NCBI GenBank assembly: GCA_032622095.1
Contig: CP136061.1
Location: 52,095,762-52,159,761 of the forward strand
DNA from: Siphonodentalium dalli
Lineage: Eukaryota; Mollusca; Scaphopoda; Gadilida; Siphonodentaliidae
Direction of reading: 5' to 3'
Length of the DNA stretch: 64,000 nucleotides
Position numbers and translations under genes: made by a program. The notes beneath the pieces were generated by a model, which saw only the letters and a program-made list of their open reading frames with translations, did no database searches and was not told the origin of the DNA. Within the stretch, counting starts at the first letter, position 1, and each line of letters starts with the position of its first letter. Shown here in pieces: positions 40,201-46,900 of the stretch.

Positions 40201-43016
40201 TTTAAATACTATTTTGAGCAAAATTAATCTCCATTTCTATTTGATCACCCCTCCTGAGTGTTTCACATCACTTTAAATCAAGGCATGTCTGAATTTGGAA
40301 TCTGTCACTTTTAACTTTGACAGCTGTTGCATGACTAGTGTCGACTCTGTTTCTGGTGACATATCAGTGTCGTCGCTTGTGGTAGTGGCGTTGTTGCTGA
40401 TCAGGGTGTCAGGTTGGCATCTATGCGTAGACCAGAGATGCTCAAGTCTCGCGAGCTGGCTCTCCAACTCGTGTTGCCATCGCAGACAGTCATCTAGCTC
40501 GTGTCAGTGTATTCATTCCTCAAGTTGCCAAATCTGTGCCTGGCTTACCTTTGTGTTTAACAGATTTATTTGATTTAAATCGATATTTTTGATTTTTTTT
40601 CTAATTGTATTGAAAATATGCAATTGTGCAATGTCTTTGATAAATGAAGGTTCTAACAGGTGTTGCTTATTATATCCAAGGCTGGATTAATAAAATTCTA
40701 TTATTATTTATTATTTATCTACATGTATCAAGCAAAAATATCATGGCATTACAGATATAGCAACCATGTACTTTAATTGTGCATACACTAGGTCCATGTG
40801 AGTTCCAATGTTGTAATATCTGTATAAGTAGACCCATGCTTGAAGATTTACTACTAAATTTAGTAAATTTTAGCTGAGAACTGAATATAGTTTCAATCAC
40901 CTTTGCTCCTCGATGACTTGAGGACATACATGTAATCACACCATATACATGTATCAAGTATGGACATTAGACAACTAGAGTAGTTTAGATGGCAGAGTAT
41001 ATGGTAGAATTACTCGGTTGGCATTTACATGTATGGCAATCAGAAAAGGAAGGAAATTCAATAGTGTAATCAGGAGTGCTGAATCTGATTGTAGTTACAA
41101 ATAAGCGGAACAGATTGTTGCTGGAGCAGTAACCACGGTACCATGCAGTATGCCTGTTTCTATAGGGTTGACAATTACTGCACATTTTCATATCTATTAT
41201 CCAATTTTGTATATTGTTTAATCATAATCATGTTATAGTTAACAAAAAACCTTGTTAGATATTTCAAGTTCTTGACATTATGCAATCATTTACAAAATTT
41301 TGATTAAAAAAAAATCATTGATTTAAATCGCTTGATTTAAATCAGCCAACCCTGGTCAGCGATGATTGTGTTTGGGTTTTCCGAAATTGCTATCCACACG
41401 ACTCAAAAATAAAAAGTCATGTTAAAGAAAATGCACACAAAAATGAATATTTTTTACAGACAGGACATGTTTAATCACGCATAATACTTTTATATCATGA
41501 CTAATAATGCAAGGAATGGTACAGGATACGATATAGTTGTACAAGTTGCAGTAATGACAGTATTTGAGAGTAGTATGTAATATTAAATAGCAGACAGGGT
41601 ACATGGAATATATATATATGAATTTATCTGAATAACAATTATTACCTTGACTTCGCACACAAAATAATTTTTAGCTCAACTTTATAGTAAAGTAACTAAA
41701 CTGCATAAGGTTCTTTGGGGTGACCTCTAGATGGGAGCCATCGATTTTTTCAGAAATTCGTTAAAAAACAGCCATCTTTTCAAATTTGAATCCATCAGCT
41801 CAGCCCGCAGTCCGTATTTATTGGAGAATTGTTTTGAAAAATTGCAGGCATGTTTAAGATCACCTCTAGATGGGAGCCATCAAATTTGAACAATGTTCAA
41901 TGAAAAACATGGCCGCTGACAGCCAGCTCGGATTTTACTCTTTGCATGACTAAATCCTTTGGCACACCCTACAAACCACATCCGATCATCACCAATCTTT
42001 ATATGGATCTTCATGGTGACTTCTAGATGGAAGATATCGATTTGTTTTTCGAAATTACAAGCAGAATGAGGTCCCCAGAGGGTGAATTTGGTGATGCTAG
42101 CCCACTATGCGGGATAGCATCATTAAATTCACCCTCTGCTGACCTCATTCTGCAAATGACGGGCACACTAAACTCAGGCTTGAAAACAACAGAGTGTGAC
42201 ACTATAATTATTTATTTATGGCAGGTCATAAATATGGAAGAGGTTCAGGTTATTTGGGGACGAGGCATTCCCCGAGAAGTGATCTTTTTTGTTTATCTGG
42301 CCTATTATTCAACACTTGTACTGCAGTCAGTGTAAAAACAGGTCAATATTGTGAACCCATAGATGTTCCTAAACAAGTGTCCATGGCAACCGGTGTTGAA
42401 CATTTATACTGTAAAGTCTGTGTTATTATATTAGCCCATTGATATATTTGCAGATGCACACTATGCACTGAACTTATTAAATTGGTCCTTTCAGGTGATG
42501 TACCATTGAATATGGCAATAAGAGAGTCATGTGATGCAGGTAGACCAATTGTAGCATCACAACCCGACTCGGCACAAGTGAGTGAGAGAATATTAGAGAA
42601 CATAAGGCTAATATGAGAAAATTGCTATATTTTCATAATTTGTTTTCACCTACCCAATCTTTTTATCTGAATAATTTTTTATTAAAAATATATTTTCATT
42701 CTTTAACTGTCATAATAAATATGTTTCATTAATCTTCAAAATTTGATCAAATTCAAAGGACATGGCATGGTATAAAGAGTATACACTGGGCATGGTATAA
42801 AGAGTATACACTGCTTCAATTTACATAACTGGCCACGTCCATTTATTTAGAATAAAAAAATAAAATTTAAACCTCCGCCTGCTTGGAACAATCTACAGCA
42901 GTTATCAAAGTAGACTATTTATTTAATTGCAGGCTCAATTATATGTGGATATCGCAAAGAAAATCATTGACAAGATACCAAAATATGTGGATCCTTATGC
43001 ATCTAAAATCACTTGA
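16144..43016 (+). CDS. NUBPL: NUBPL (IND1), mitochondrial iron-sulfur assembly ATPase; nine exons, first exon not found
   Basis: This Mrp/NBP35-family P-loop ATPase acts in the mitochondrial matrix, where it helps insert [4Fe-4S] clusters into respiratory complex I. The exons join as 16144-16279, 17627-17661, 18312-18402, 23690-23729, 28292-28382, 34780-34873, 38753-38959, 42495-42577 and 42933-43016. They give 286 residues in one open frame, every intron being GT-AG. Human NUBPL has about 319 residues, so roughly 30 N-terminal residues, including the targeting peptide, lie in an exon I could not place. Visible hallmarks are the deviant Walker A GKGGVGKS (residues 35-42 of the visible part), [19 protein letters not shown] and the CPKC pair that bridges an iron-sulfur cluster between subunits. 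No stop or frameshift interrupts the joined frame, so the gene looks functional. It converges with QRSL1. Confidence 0.95.
16410..17008. mobile_element. GCAGAATGAGGTC MITE with a nested CAGTAATG MITE
   Basis: A family of about 400 bp made of two palindromes (GCAGAATGAGGTCCCC... pairing with ...GGGGACCTCATTCTGC) joined by a unique middle. Outer ends carry GCCTGCAAAT and TGTCTGTCATTTGC. The nested copy fills 16671-16858, splitting GGGAAC from TGATCC with TA on both sides. Confidence 0.8.
16671..16858. mobile_element. CAGTAATG MITE, nested copy
   Basis: A complete palindromic copy flanked by TA on both sides; it interrupts the GCAGAATGAGGTC MITE, so it is the younger of the two. Confidence 0.85.
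17291..17473. mobile_element. CAGTAATG MITE, copy in NUBPL intron
   Basis: A complete palindrome from TACTTTAATGCCC to GGGCATTACTGTA; arms meet near 17385. Confidence 0.8.
17627..17661 (+). CDS. NUBPL: NUBPL 35-bp micro-exon
   Basis: This very short exon completes Val and encodes [11 protein letters not shown], matching the helix that follows the P-loop in the family. A strong pyrimidine tract and TTGCAG precede it, and the donor is CAT|gtatgt (phase 0). A gene finder could easily miss it. Confidence 0.88.
17869..18254. mobile_element. TTAACCCTTTCATGA MITE, decayed copy
   Basis: Left end TTTAACTCTTTCATGCTGGG, right end CTCCCATCATGAAAGGGATAA. Only one arm of an internal palindrome (CATTCTCTTATACATGC) survives. 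Confidence 0.5.
18312..18402 (+). CDS. NUBPL: NUBPL exon with switch I region
   Basis: It encodes [15 protein letters not shown] and then [15 protein letters not shown], the DxDxxGPS motif that contacts nucleotide in this family. The acceptor is TTTCACAG and the donor C|gtgagt (phase 1). A 400-bp TTAA-flanked MITE begins 21 bp after the exon. Confidence 0.93.
18423..18822. mobile_element. TTAACCCTTTACCCAACA MITE, 400 bp
   Basis: Perfect 18-bp termini, TTAACCCTTTACCCAACA and its reverse complement, including TTAA target sites. Two internal palindromes with ATTCTCTTATATATGCGAG arms lie at about 18455-18520 and 18600-18668. CCCTTT ends and TTAA sites fit a piggyBac-derived MITE. It starts 21 bp after a NUBPL donor. 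Confidence 0.85.
18838..19029. mobile_element. TTAACCCTTTCATGA MITE, truncated
   Basis: Retains ATATATAAGAGAATGCACTGG, TGTTAGGCCAATGTATTCTC and a right end CAGTCATGGGAGGGTTAA. The left end is missing. Confidence 0.6.
19252..19608. mobile_element. CTCGGTCCACAACAGC foldback element, copy 1
   Basis: Left arm CTTCTCGGTCCACAACAGCT and GTTTTGGACCGAGTC; right arm ACTCGGTCCAAAAG inverted. The interior includes GACTTTCATTGAAAAGACG. Relatives are at 38175-38712 and 51280-51862. Confidence 0.7.
19608..19825. mobile_element. GCAGAATGAGGTC MITE, compact copy
   Basis: Two palindromes placed back to back without the usual unique middle; outer ends TGTCTGTCATTTGC and GCAAATGAGAAG. Confidence 0.7.
20297..21311. 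mobile_element. TTAA-flanked 1-kb element, CCCTTTGAA ends
   Basis: Begins TTAACCCTTTGAATCCGGCT and ends with the inverse (AGCCAGGGTTCAAAGGGTTAA, imperfect). No transposase frame is visible. The subterminal CTGGCCGGTATTCCGGCCAG is a strong small palindrome. Confidence 0.7.
22275..22428. mobile_element. CAGTAATG MITE, shortened arms
   Basis: Complete outer ends (TACAGTAATGGCC, GGGCATTGCTGTA), but the right inner arm is deleted after GGAAAGCTCTC. Confidence 0.75.
23199..23623. mobile_element. TTAACCCTTTACCCAACA MITE, inverted copy
   Basis: It is the reverse complement of 18423-18822 along nearly its whole length (for example GCTTCAACAGCCTAAAATA and GATATCATTGGAACCGGCTC). The right end is intact with TTAA at 23620-23623; the left end is decayed. 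It ends 66 bp before a NUBPL acceptor. Confidence 0.85.
23690..23729 (+). CDS. NUBPL: NUBPL 40-bp micro-exon
   Basis: It encodes (Q)[12 protein letters not shown] plus two bases of a Cys codon. This corresponds to the NLMRPLLNYGIAC stretch of the human protein. The acceptor is TTTTCAG and the donor gtaagt. The phases match both neighbours (1 in, 2 out). An inverted copy of the MITE found at 18423 ends 66 bp upstream. Confidence 0.9.
23901..24617. repeat. TAGCTCAACTT interspersed repeat, near full length
   Basis: Starts TAGCTCAACTTGAC and ends AAGTTGAGCTA, so the ends are short inverted repeats. Inside, a block with AACATGGCC..CAGCCATCTTGG and GACCACTAGATGGGA recurs about four times. Other copies: 3692, 39430, 41672, 46280. 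Confidence 0.75.
24916..26110. repeat. Remnant of TAGGGTCCTGCGAAT hAT-like element
   Basis: Left end GTAGGGACCTGCGAATATTCG followed by GATTCGATTCGAG repeats, with a possible right-side GATTCAATTCGAGATTCGAT near 26080. The outer right terminus is not clear. A further ATTCGATTT-rich block precedes it at 24811. Confidence 0.4.
26140..27125. repeat. Degenerate tandem repeat of about 125 bp, split by an insertion
   Basis: Units share TTATTATCAACTT, GATATGT.GGAATTGGCA and TCATGGGATAGG. Copies lie at about 26150, 26240, 26860 and 26985. The AGGTACTCAA element at 26363-26832 is inserted within the array. Confidence 0.6.
26363..26832. mobile_element. AGGTACTCAA family, copy 3
   Basis: TTAAAGGTACTCAATCCG to GGATTGAGTACCTTTAA, with TTAA at both ends and long inverted arms. 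It shares long blocks with copy 1. Confidence 0.8.
28292..28382 (+). CDS. NUBPL: NUBPL exon, CMSMGFLV region
   Basis: Together with the preceding exon it encodes [18 protein letters not shown] and then [13 protein letters not shown], a near match to the conserved core of the family. The acceptor is TTTTTCTCTAG and the donor CAG|gtaact (phase 0). The tryptophan-arginine-glycine that follows the proline-valine pair is characteristic of Mrp proteins. Confidence 0.94.
29147..33361. mobile_element. Possible 4.2-kb TIR element, CAGGGCCTGGAACCTACGTCA ends
   Basis: CAGGGCCTGGAACCTACGTC at 29147 is matched by its inverse TGACGTAGGTTCCAGGCCCT ending at 33361. The first ~20 bp pair almost perfectly and the next stretch does not. 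No 8-bp duplication could be matched. Interior frames show no transposase motif; it may be a non-autonomous hAT-like element in a NUBPL intron. Confidence 0.45.
32367..32533. repeat. Dispersed 165-bp repeat, copy 1
   Basis: Begins AACGATTTCGCCATCGGCAG and ends GCATTTCACATCACTTTAAA. It recurs in the same orientation at 40110-40276. Confidence 0.8.
33361..34260. repeat. Imperfect inverted-repeat region with hairpin
   Basis: TCAGACAAATCTGGTTTT at about 33547 and 33796 opposes AACCAGGTTTGTCCA near 34035, and AAACAAACTATAGC opposes TAGTTTGTCTA. It closes with a near-perfect palindrome at 34187-34233 (AAATACAAGGGTTGCGCATC and its inverse). Confidence 0.55.
34409..34650. mobile_element. TTAACCCTTTCATGA MITE, decayed ends
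   Basis: Has both internal palindromes (CATTCTCTTATATATGC arms) and GGGTTTTCACAAAATTCC; the TTAA termini have decayed. Confidence 0.65.
34780..34873 (+). CDS. NUBPL: NUBPL exon with Walker B-like VDMPPGTGD
   Basis: It encodes [19 protein letters not shown] and then [12 protein letters not shown]. The aspartate of VDMPPGTGD belongs to the Walker B/switch II segment of this ATPase family. The acceptor is TTCTCACAG and the donor G|gtgtgt (phase 1). Confidence 0.95.
35283..35735. mobile_element. AGGTACTCAA family, copy 4
   Basis: TTAAAGGTACTCAATCCG left end; degraded right end ATGCATCTTTAA. More diverged than the other copies. Confidence 0.65.
35860..36250. mobile_element. GCAGAATGAGGTC MITE, inverted orientation
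   Basis: Two palindromes and the unique middle, which runs antisense relative to the copy at 38975 (CTCGATTATGCC, AATTTGAGACTAGAG). Confidence 0.75.
36357..38180. mobile_element. Possible 1.8-kb TIR element, AGACC.GCGGTCAGATGC ends
   Basis: The left arm 36357-36412 (GCGGTCAGATGCTCGTAGCC, then TATATAACCATGGG) is repeated in inverse at 38122-38180 with very few changes, a terminal inverted repeat of roughly 55 bp. Inside are a long G run (37683-37710) and GACAGGGG-rich sequence. No transposase was seen. Confidence 0.6.
36880..37150. repeat. CCGACAGGGG-rich degenerate array
   Basis: CCCCGAC.CAGGGG-like motifs recur at irregular spacing (GACGCAGGGG, GACAGGGGCC, GACGGGGGTGG, GACAGGGGTGG). GC content is far above that of the surroundings. 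Function unknown. Confidence 0.5.
38175..38712. mobile_element. CTCGGTCCACAACAGC foldback element, copy 2
   Basis: Left arm TCTTCTTGGCCCACAACAGC, right arm GCTGTTGTGGACCGAGAAGA. It ends about 41 bp before the NUBPL CPKC exon. Confidence 0.75.
38753..38959 (+). CDS. NUBPL: NUBPL exon with cluster-binding CPKC
   Basis: This is the largest exon (207 bp). It encodes [19 protein letters not shown], then [19 protein letters not shown], then [18 protein letters not shown] and a tail ending in DIDIL. The two cysteines of CPKC are the family's iron-sulfur ligands. The acceptor is TAATTCCAG and the donor G|gtgaga (phase 1). It is squeezed between two foldback repeats, one ending about 43 bp upstream and one starting about 20 bp downstream. 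Confidence 0.96.
38975..39395. mobile_element. GCAGAATGAGGTC MITE, direct orientation
   Basis: Full-length: GCCTGCAAATAGTGTGTCTG at the left, two palindromes, unique middle with GAAGACAAAATGCATAATCG, and CATTCTGCAACTGACAGACA at the right. Starts about 20 bp after the CPKC exon donor. Confidence 0.8.
39430..39580. repeat. TAGCTCAACTT repeat, internal fragment
   Basis: Contains CCCACATTTATTGGAGAA and GGCAGCCATCTTGGAATTTACTC. It abuts the transposase remnant. Confidence 0.65.
39571..39880 (-). pseudogene. Tc1/mariner-type DDE transposase remnant
   Basis: On the minus strand, frame-broken pieces read [12 protein letters not shown] (near 39840), then [14 protein letters not shown] (near 39680), then [13 protein letters not shown] (near 39600). 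VWGGIS, DNDPKH and SPDMNPI(D/E) are the ordered catalytic-core motifs of IS630/Tc1/mariner transposases. At least two frameshifts or stops are visible. The 3' end runs directly into a copy of the TAGCTCAACTT repeat. It lies in a NUBPL intron, antisense to the gene. Confidence 0.8.
40110..40276. repeat. Dispersed 165-bp repeat, copy 2
   Basis: Same orientation as 32367-32533, with scattered substitutions. Confidence 0.8.
41672..42058. repeat. TAGCTCAACTT repeat, left part
   Basis: Begins TTTAGCTCAACTTTATAG and carries the GATGGGAGCCATC blocks. It is cut off where a GCAGAATGAGGTC MITE begins at about 42060. Confidence 0.7.
42060..42182. mobile_element. GCAGAATGAGGTC MITE, single palindrome
   Basis: One complete palindrome followed by GACGGGCACACTAAACTCAG. 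Confidence 0.7.
42495..42577 (+). CDS. NUBPL: NUBPL penultimate exon
   Basis: It encodes [20 protein letters not shown] and then ASQPDSAQ, matching the human [20 protein letters not shown] segment. The acceptor is CTTTCAG and the donor CAA|gtgagt (phase 0). Confidence 0.94.
42933..43016 (+). CDS. NUBPL: NUBPL last exon with stop
   Basis: It encodes [20 protein letters not shown] and then PYASKIT, ending in TGA at 43014-43016. The acceptor is TTAATTGCAG. An AATAAA at 43105-43110, about 90 bp past the stop, is the likely polyadenylation signal. Confidence 0.92.
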   Translation, partial: AQLYVDIAKKIIDKIPKYVDPYASKIT

Positions 43017-43104
43017 AGGACATCAAGGATACCTTGGATAGTGTATCTGTAGAGAAGCAACCACTCGATGATGTGATTTTCTAGACTGACTTTTTTCTGG
43101 TGCT

Positions 43105-43110
43105 AATAAA
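43105..43110 (+). terminator. Probable NUBPL polyadenylation signal
   Basis: A canonical AATAAA about 90 bp after the NUBPL stop. Short 3' UTRs of this size are common in invertebrates. A downstream T-rich stretch is present but not distinctive. Confidence 0.45.
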
Positions 43111-43825
43111 TCAGGACCAATATATGTCCTTACACAATTCAACTTGACCATATTTATCCCTCAACACCAATAATCTTCAACCCTCCAATTAAACATAGCA
43201 ACTTCACAATCAGACGTCGGATAATACAAGTATAGAAGGATTCATATTCATCGGTGGGAATTGTTAAGATAATAAGTTAGGTCATTTGTTGAACTTATTA
43301 TCTGAACATTTTCAAAGGGGATTACTCGTCAATGAGTTACACAGTGTGCAAAAATAAGGGTTCTTTTTTCTGAAGCATGTGACAATGAAGAGTGTTTCTA
43401 TGCTTTCCTGATTTAGTAAAAAACAAATATCATTTTGGCAAGTACCTTTGGAAAGCTGAAAGCAGTTATTAAATTTCTAGAAATGTGCTAAATTTTTTCA
43501 GAATATTTGAATATGAGGCCAAAACAACACAAATTATATGAGTTTCTGACAATTTTTTTCAGAATCATTGAGTGAGGGAGCACTTGATTTTTATTATTTA
43601 TTCTGACCTATTCAACACCTAAATCTTGAGTGGTGAGGATCAGCGATCGCTATATCGGTATGTTGCAAACTATATACTGTCAATTTAATATTCTTTCTGT
43701 TTATGGCGTTTTTTTTGGATGTGACTTTTTAAACAGCAATACCCATCGCTATCCGTATTTTTAAGTGAAGAAGAATTAGTATCACAGAATAATATTTTCT
43801 AAATTTATATTTATTATCATATACA

Positions 43826-43995
43826 TTAATTATTAAGAGCTGATTCAATGTCTAATTCAGGGAAGTTCACTTGCTCTTCCAACCATTTGGCAACTGTTAG
43901 TAATTGTTCATCTTTGAAATTCTGACCAATCAACTGCAAACCAATGGGAAGACCTCGCGATGACAAGCTGGTGGGAACAGAAACAGCAGGAACAC
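43826..43995 (-). CDS. QRSL1: QRSL1 last exon with stop
   Basis: It encodes [20 protein letters not shown], then [20 protein letters not shown] and a short tail, ending in TAA at 43826-43828. The acceptor is TTTTCAG (phase 1 in). An AATAAA on this strand at 43810-43815 is unusually close to the stop, so other downstream AT-rich signals (for example near 43590) may be used instead. Confidence 0.95.
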
Positions 43996-46900
43996 CTGAA
44001 AACAAATATTAAAACAGAAAACAATTTTTCTAAAAACATTTTTTTGGTTTTCAATAATTATTCAAGAAGCTAATTGATTAGAAACCAGATATATCTGTAA
44101 GAGTCAGCCCGACATATCATAACAACAACAGGCCTGTTATCAGTGAAATTTAGGACTAATCTTAAAGTCATGTTATACGCTTATTTAACATTCAATATCC
44201 GTTTCAGCTCCCAGGAGAGCAGAAAATGACTGATTGCATGAAATAATGTGCCCATGCTAAAGTTATGGTTTTTGTGGAAAATTATATTTTAGACAAATTT
44301 TAGTCCAAATAATGGATCTTCGATGATGTTTTGCTTTAACTCAGTCTTTAACTCAGACCTAATTCTGCTTAGGCATCATCTTCTGAGAAGTATCTATAGT
44401 CTCAAATTAACATTTATTTTAGTAACTTGATCCATTCTGGGAAGTATCTATATCCCCTAATTTGCAGAAGATAAAATGCATAATCGAGGTGACTAATGGG
44501 TGAACATCACCAACTTCAACTGGGAAACTTCAATCTGATCCTAGGTCTCCCATAGCAGTTGAGGCCTAAGCAGAATGAGGTTCCTAGAGGGTGAATTTGG
44601 TGATGCTAGCCCACCATGCTAAATTCAGGCCTGCATCAAAACAAGTAGATGTTGCCAGGAGAACCCTTTATTCACTCTCTGGGAACCTCATTCTGCAATT
44701 GGCAGACACACTATTTGCAGGCTTGCACTTTTAACAGTGGTCTAAAATAATATGCTCTACCTGCCAAATTAACTGGTTGTGTGTAGACATCTACTTCCTC
44801 ACATCTGGCTCTGCTATCTTTCTCCATGAAGTCGCGATAGGTTGGTGCATCATTTAGTGTGGTGGGTGTCAACAGGACATCAACTCCTTTGGAGAAAACA
44901 TCCTTAAAGTCGTTACTGATGAGTCTCCTTATTTTCTGAGCTTTGATGAAGTATTCCTCATAATTTCTGAAAATAGATATTTATTGTTATAAGCTATATC
45001 TTATAATTAGGCCAAACAAAATTAATGTTATGTTTCTCAGACACCTGCATCCTCATGTGTGCTTTTTATGGCCCACCGAAAATAAAAATAATAAGAGGTG
45101 TGCACTCGAGTGCAGCATACCCCCACCGTGGCAAATTCAACCCGCATTATCCGTAAACCCAACAAAAAAGATTTTTAACTTTAAAGAAAAATTTGGCTTA
45201 ATTATATCGATATGGTGTCACAAGAAGCTTGTACAGAAAAAATTATTAAAATTGGTTCATATTTGTTAAAGTTATTAAGTCGGACAGAATTTTCTAAGTC
45301 AAAATAAGTTGAAAATGAAGTGTAATATTACGAAAAACAGTCTGAGCCAATCCCTAGCCGCATCATGTAGAGAGGGTATTGTGAGAAGCATGTATTCCAA
45401 AAATTATTGAAATCGGTTCATATTTGTTAAAGTCGGAAAGAATTTTTTTAGTCAAAATAAGTCGAAAATGAGGCGTAACTTAAAAAAAGAAAGTCGGACC
45501 GAACCGCAATTAGCATCATGTGGAGAGGCAGTCCTAAGGAGATTGCATACAAAAAAGTATTGAAATCGGTTCATAGTTGTTAGAGTTATGAGGTCGGACG
45601 GACGGACGGATGGACACACGGAGGGAGAAAACGTGACGGACGGACAGACGCAGTCAATCCAGTATACCCCCCATTTTCTTCGAAAGTGGGGGTATAATAA
45701 ATCATCCTTCCGCTCAGCTTCACAACACATTGTCCACAATCTCTGTTCACTACTGGCCATAAATTTACCTGGACATATATTTCAAACTAGATGTACTTGT
45801 GTTGTACAACAGACTGTTGCATTGTATTAACACTTAACCCTGAAATTTTGTGAAAACCCTGTGCCAATGCATTCTCTTACATGTATATACGCAAGTCTCC
45901 CATAGGGAGCCTCACTTATATACTAGTAAGAGACTACATTGGCCTTACAATATTTACCTTGACCTTGTAAGTCAGTACATTCTCTTATATATCCGAGGCT
46001 CTCTATGGGAGACTCGCATATATAAAAGAATGCACTGGTAAATGATCTTTAATGCTGCACCAACACAGCTCCCATCATGAAAGGGTTAACACTTAACCCT
46101 TCCATGAGTGGAGTGTCCTGAAATTTATCGAAAACACTGTGCCAAACACTGTGACACTGTGCCAAACACTGTGACAATGCATTATCATATGCAAGTTTCC
46201 CATAGAGAGCCTCAAATATATTAAAGAATACATTGGCCTAATAATATTGACCTTGACCTTGTAAGAGTCTCCCTATTCGGCACAGGCTACAAGTCATACC
46301 TTTGGTCGGATCATTATGAAATTTGTCATGGCTGTTGAAATTGACATGTAGATGTGAACGAGTCATTTTGCAGTCATTCCGCAAAAAAAACATGGCCGTC
46401 AGTGGCCATCTTGGATTTAAAAATTCAATCCATTAGCACAGGCTACAGGCCAGAGTGTTCGTCTGATCATCATGAAATTTGTCGTGGATGTTAATATTGA
46501 CATGTAGATGGGAACGAATCATTTTGGGATCATTCTGTCTTAAAACATTGCTGCCGGCAGCCATCTTGGATTTTACTCTTTACATGACTAAATCCTTGGG
46601 CACAACCTACAGTCCACATCCCTCATCTGATCATCACCAAACTTCATATGGATCTTCGTGGTGACCTCTAGATGGGAGCCATCAAAGTTTTCCGAATTTC
46701 TTTGAGAAACATGGCTGCCAGCAGCCATCTTGAATTTACTCTTTGTATTACTAAATCCTTTGGTACACCCTACTGACAACACCATACGTGTCCGATCATC
46801 ACCAATCTTCACATGGATCTTAGGAATGACCACAAGGTGGGAGAAATCTAGTTTTTCCTAATTTCGTTTAAAAACATGCCACCGACAACCATTTTGGATT

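Noticed and set aside
40295-40573. 92-codon serine- and cysteine-rich plus-strand frame in a NUBPL intron
   Set aside because: No homology recognised; it partly overlaps the dispersed 165-bp repeat context and has no splice signals.
45588-45830. Frame starting [20 protein letters not shown]
   Set aside because: It is produced by the GGACGGAC tract of an interspersed repeat.
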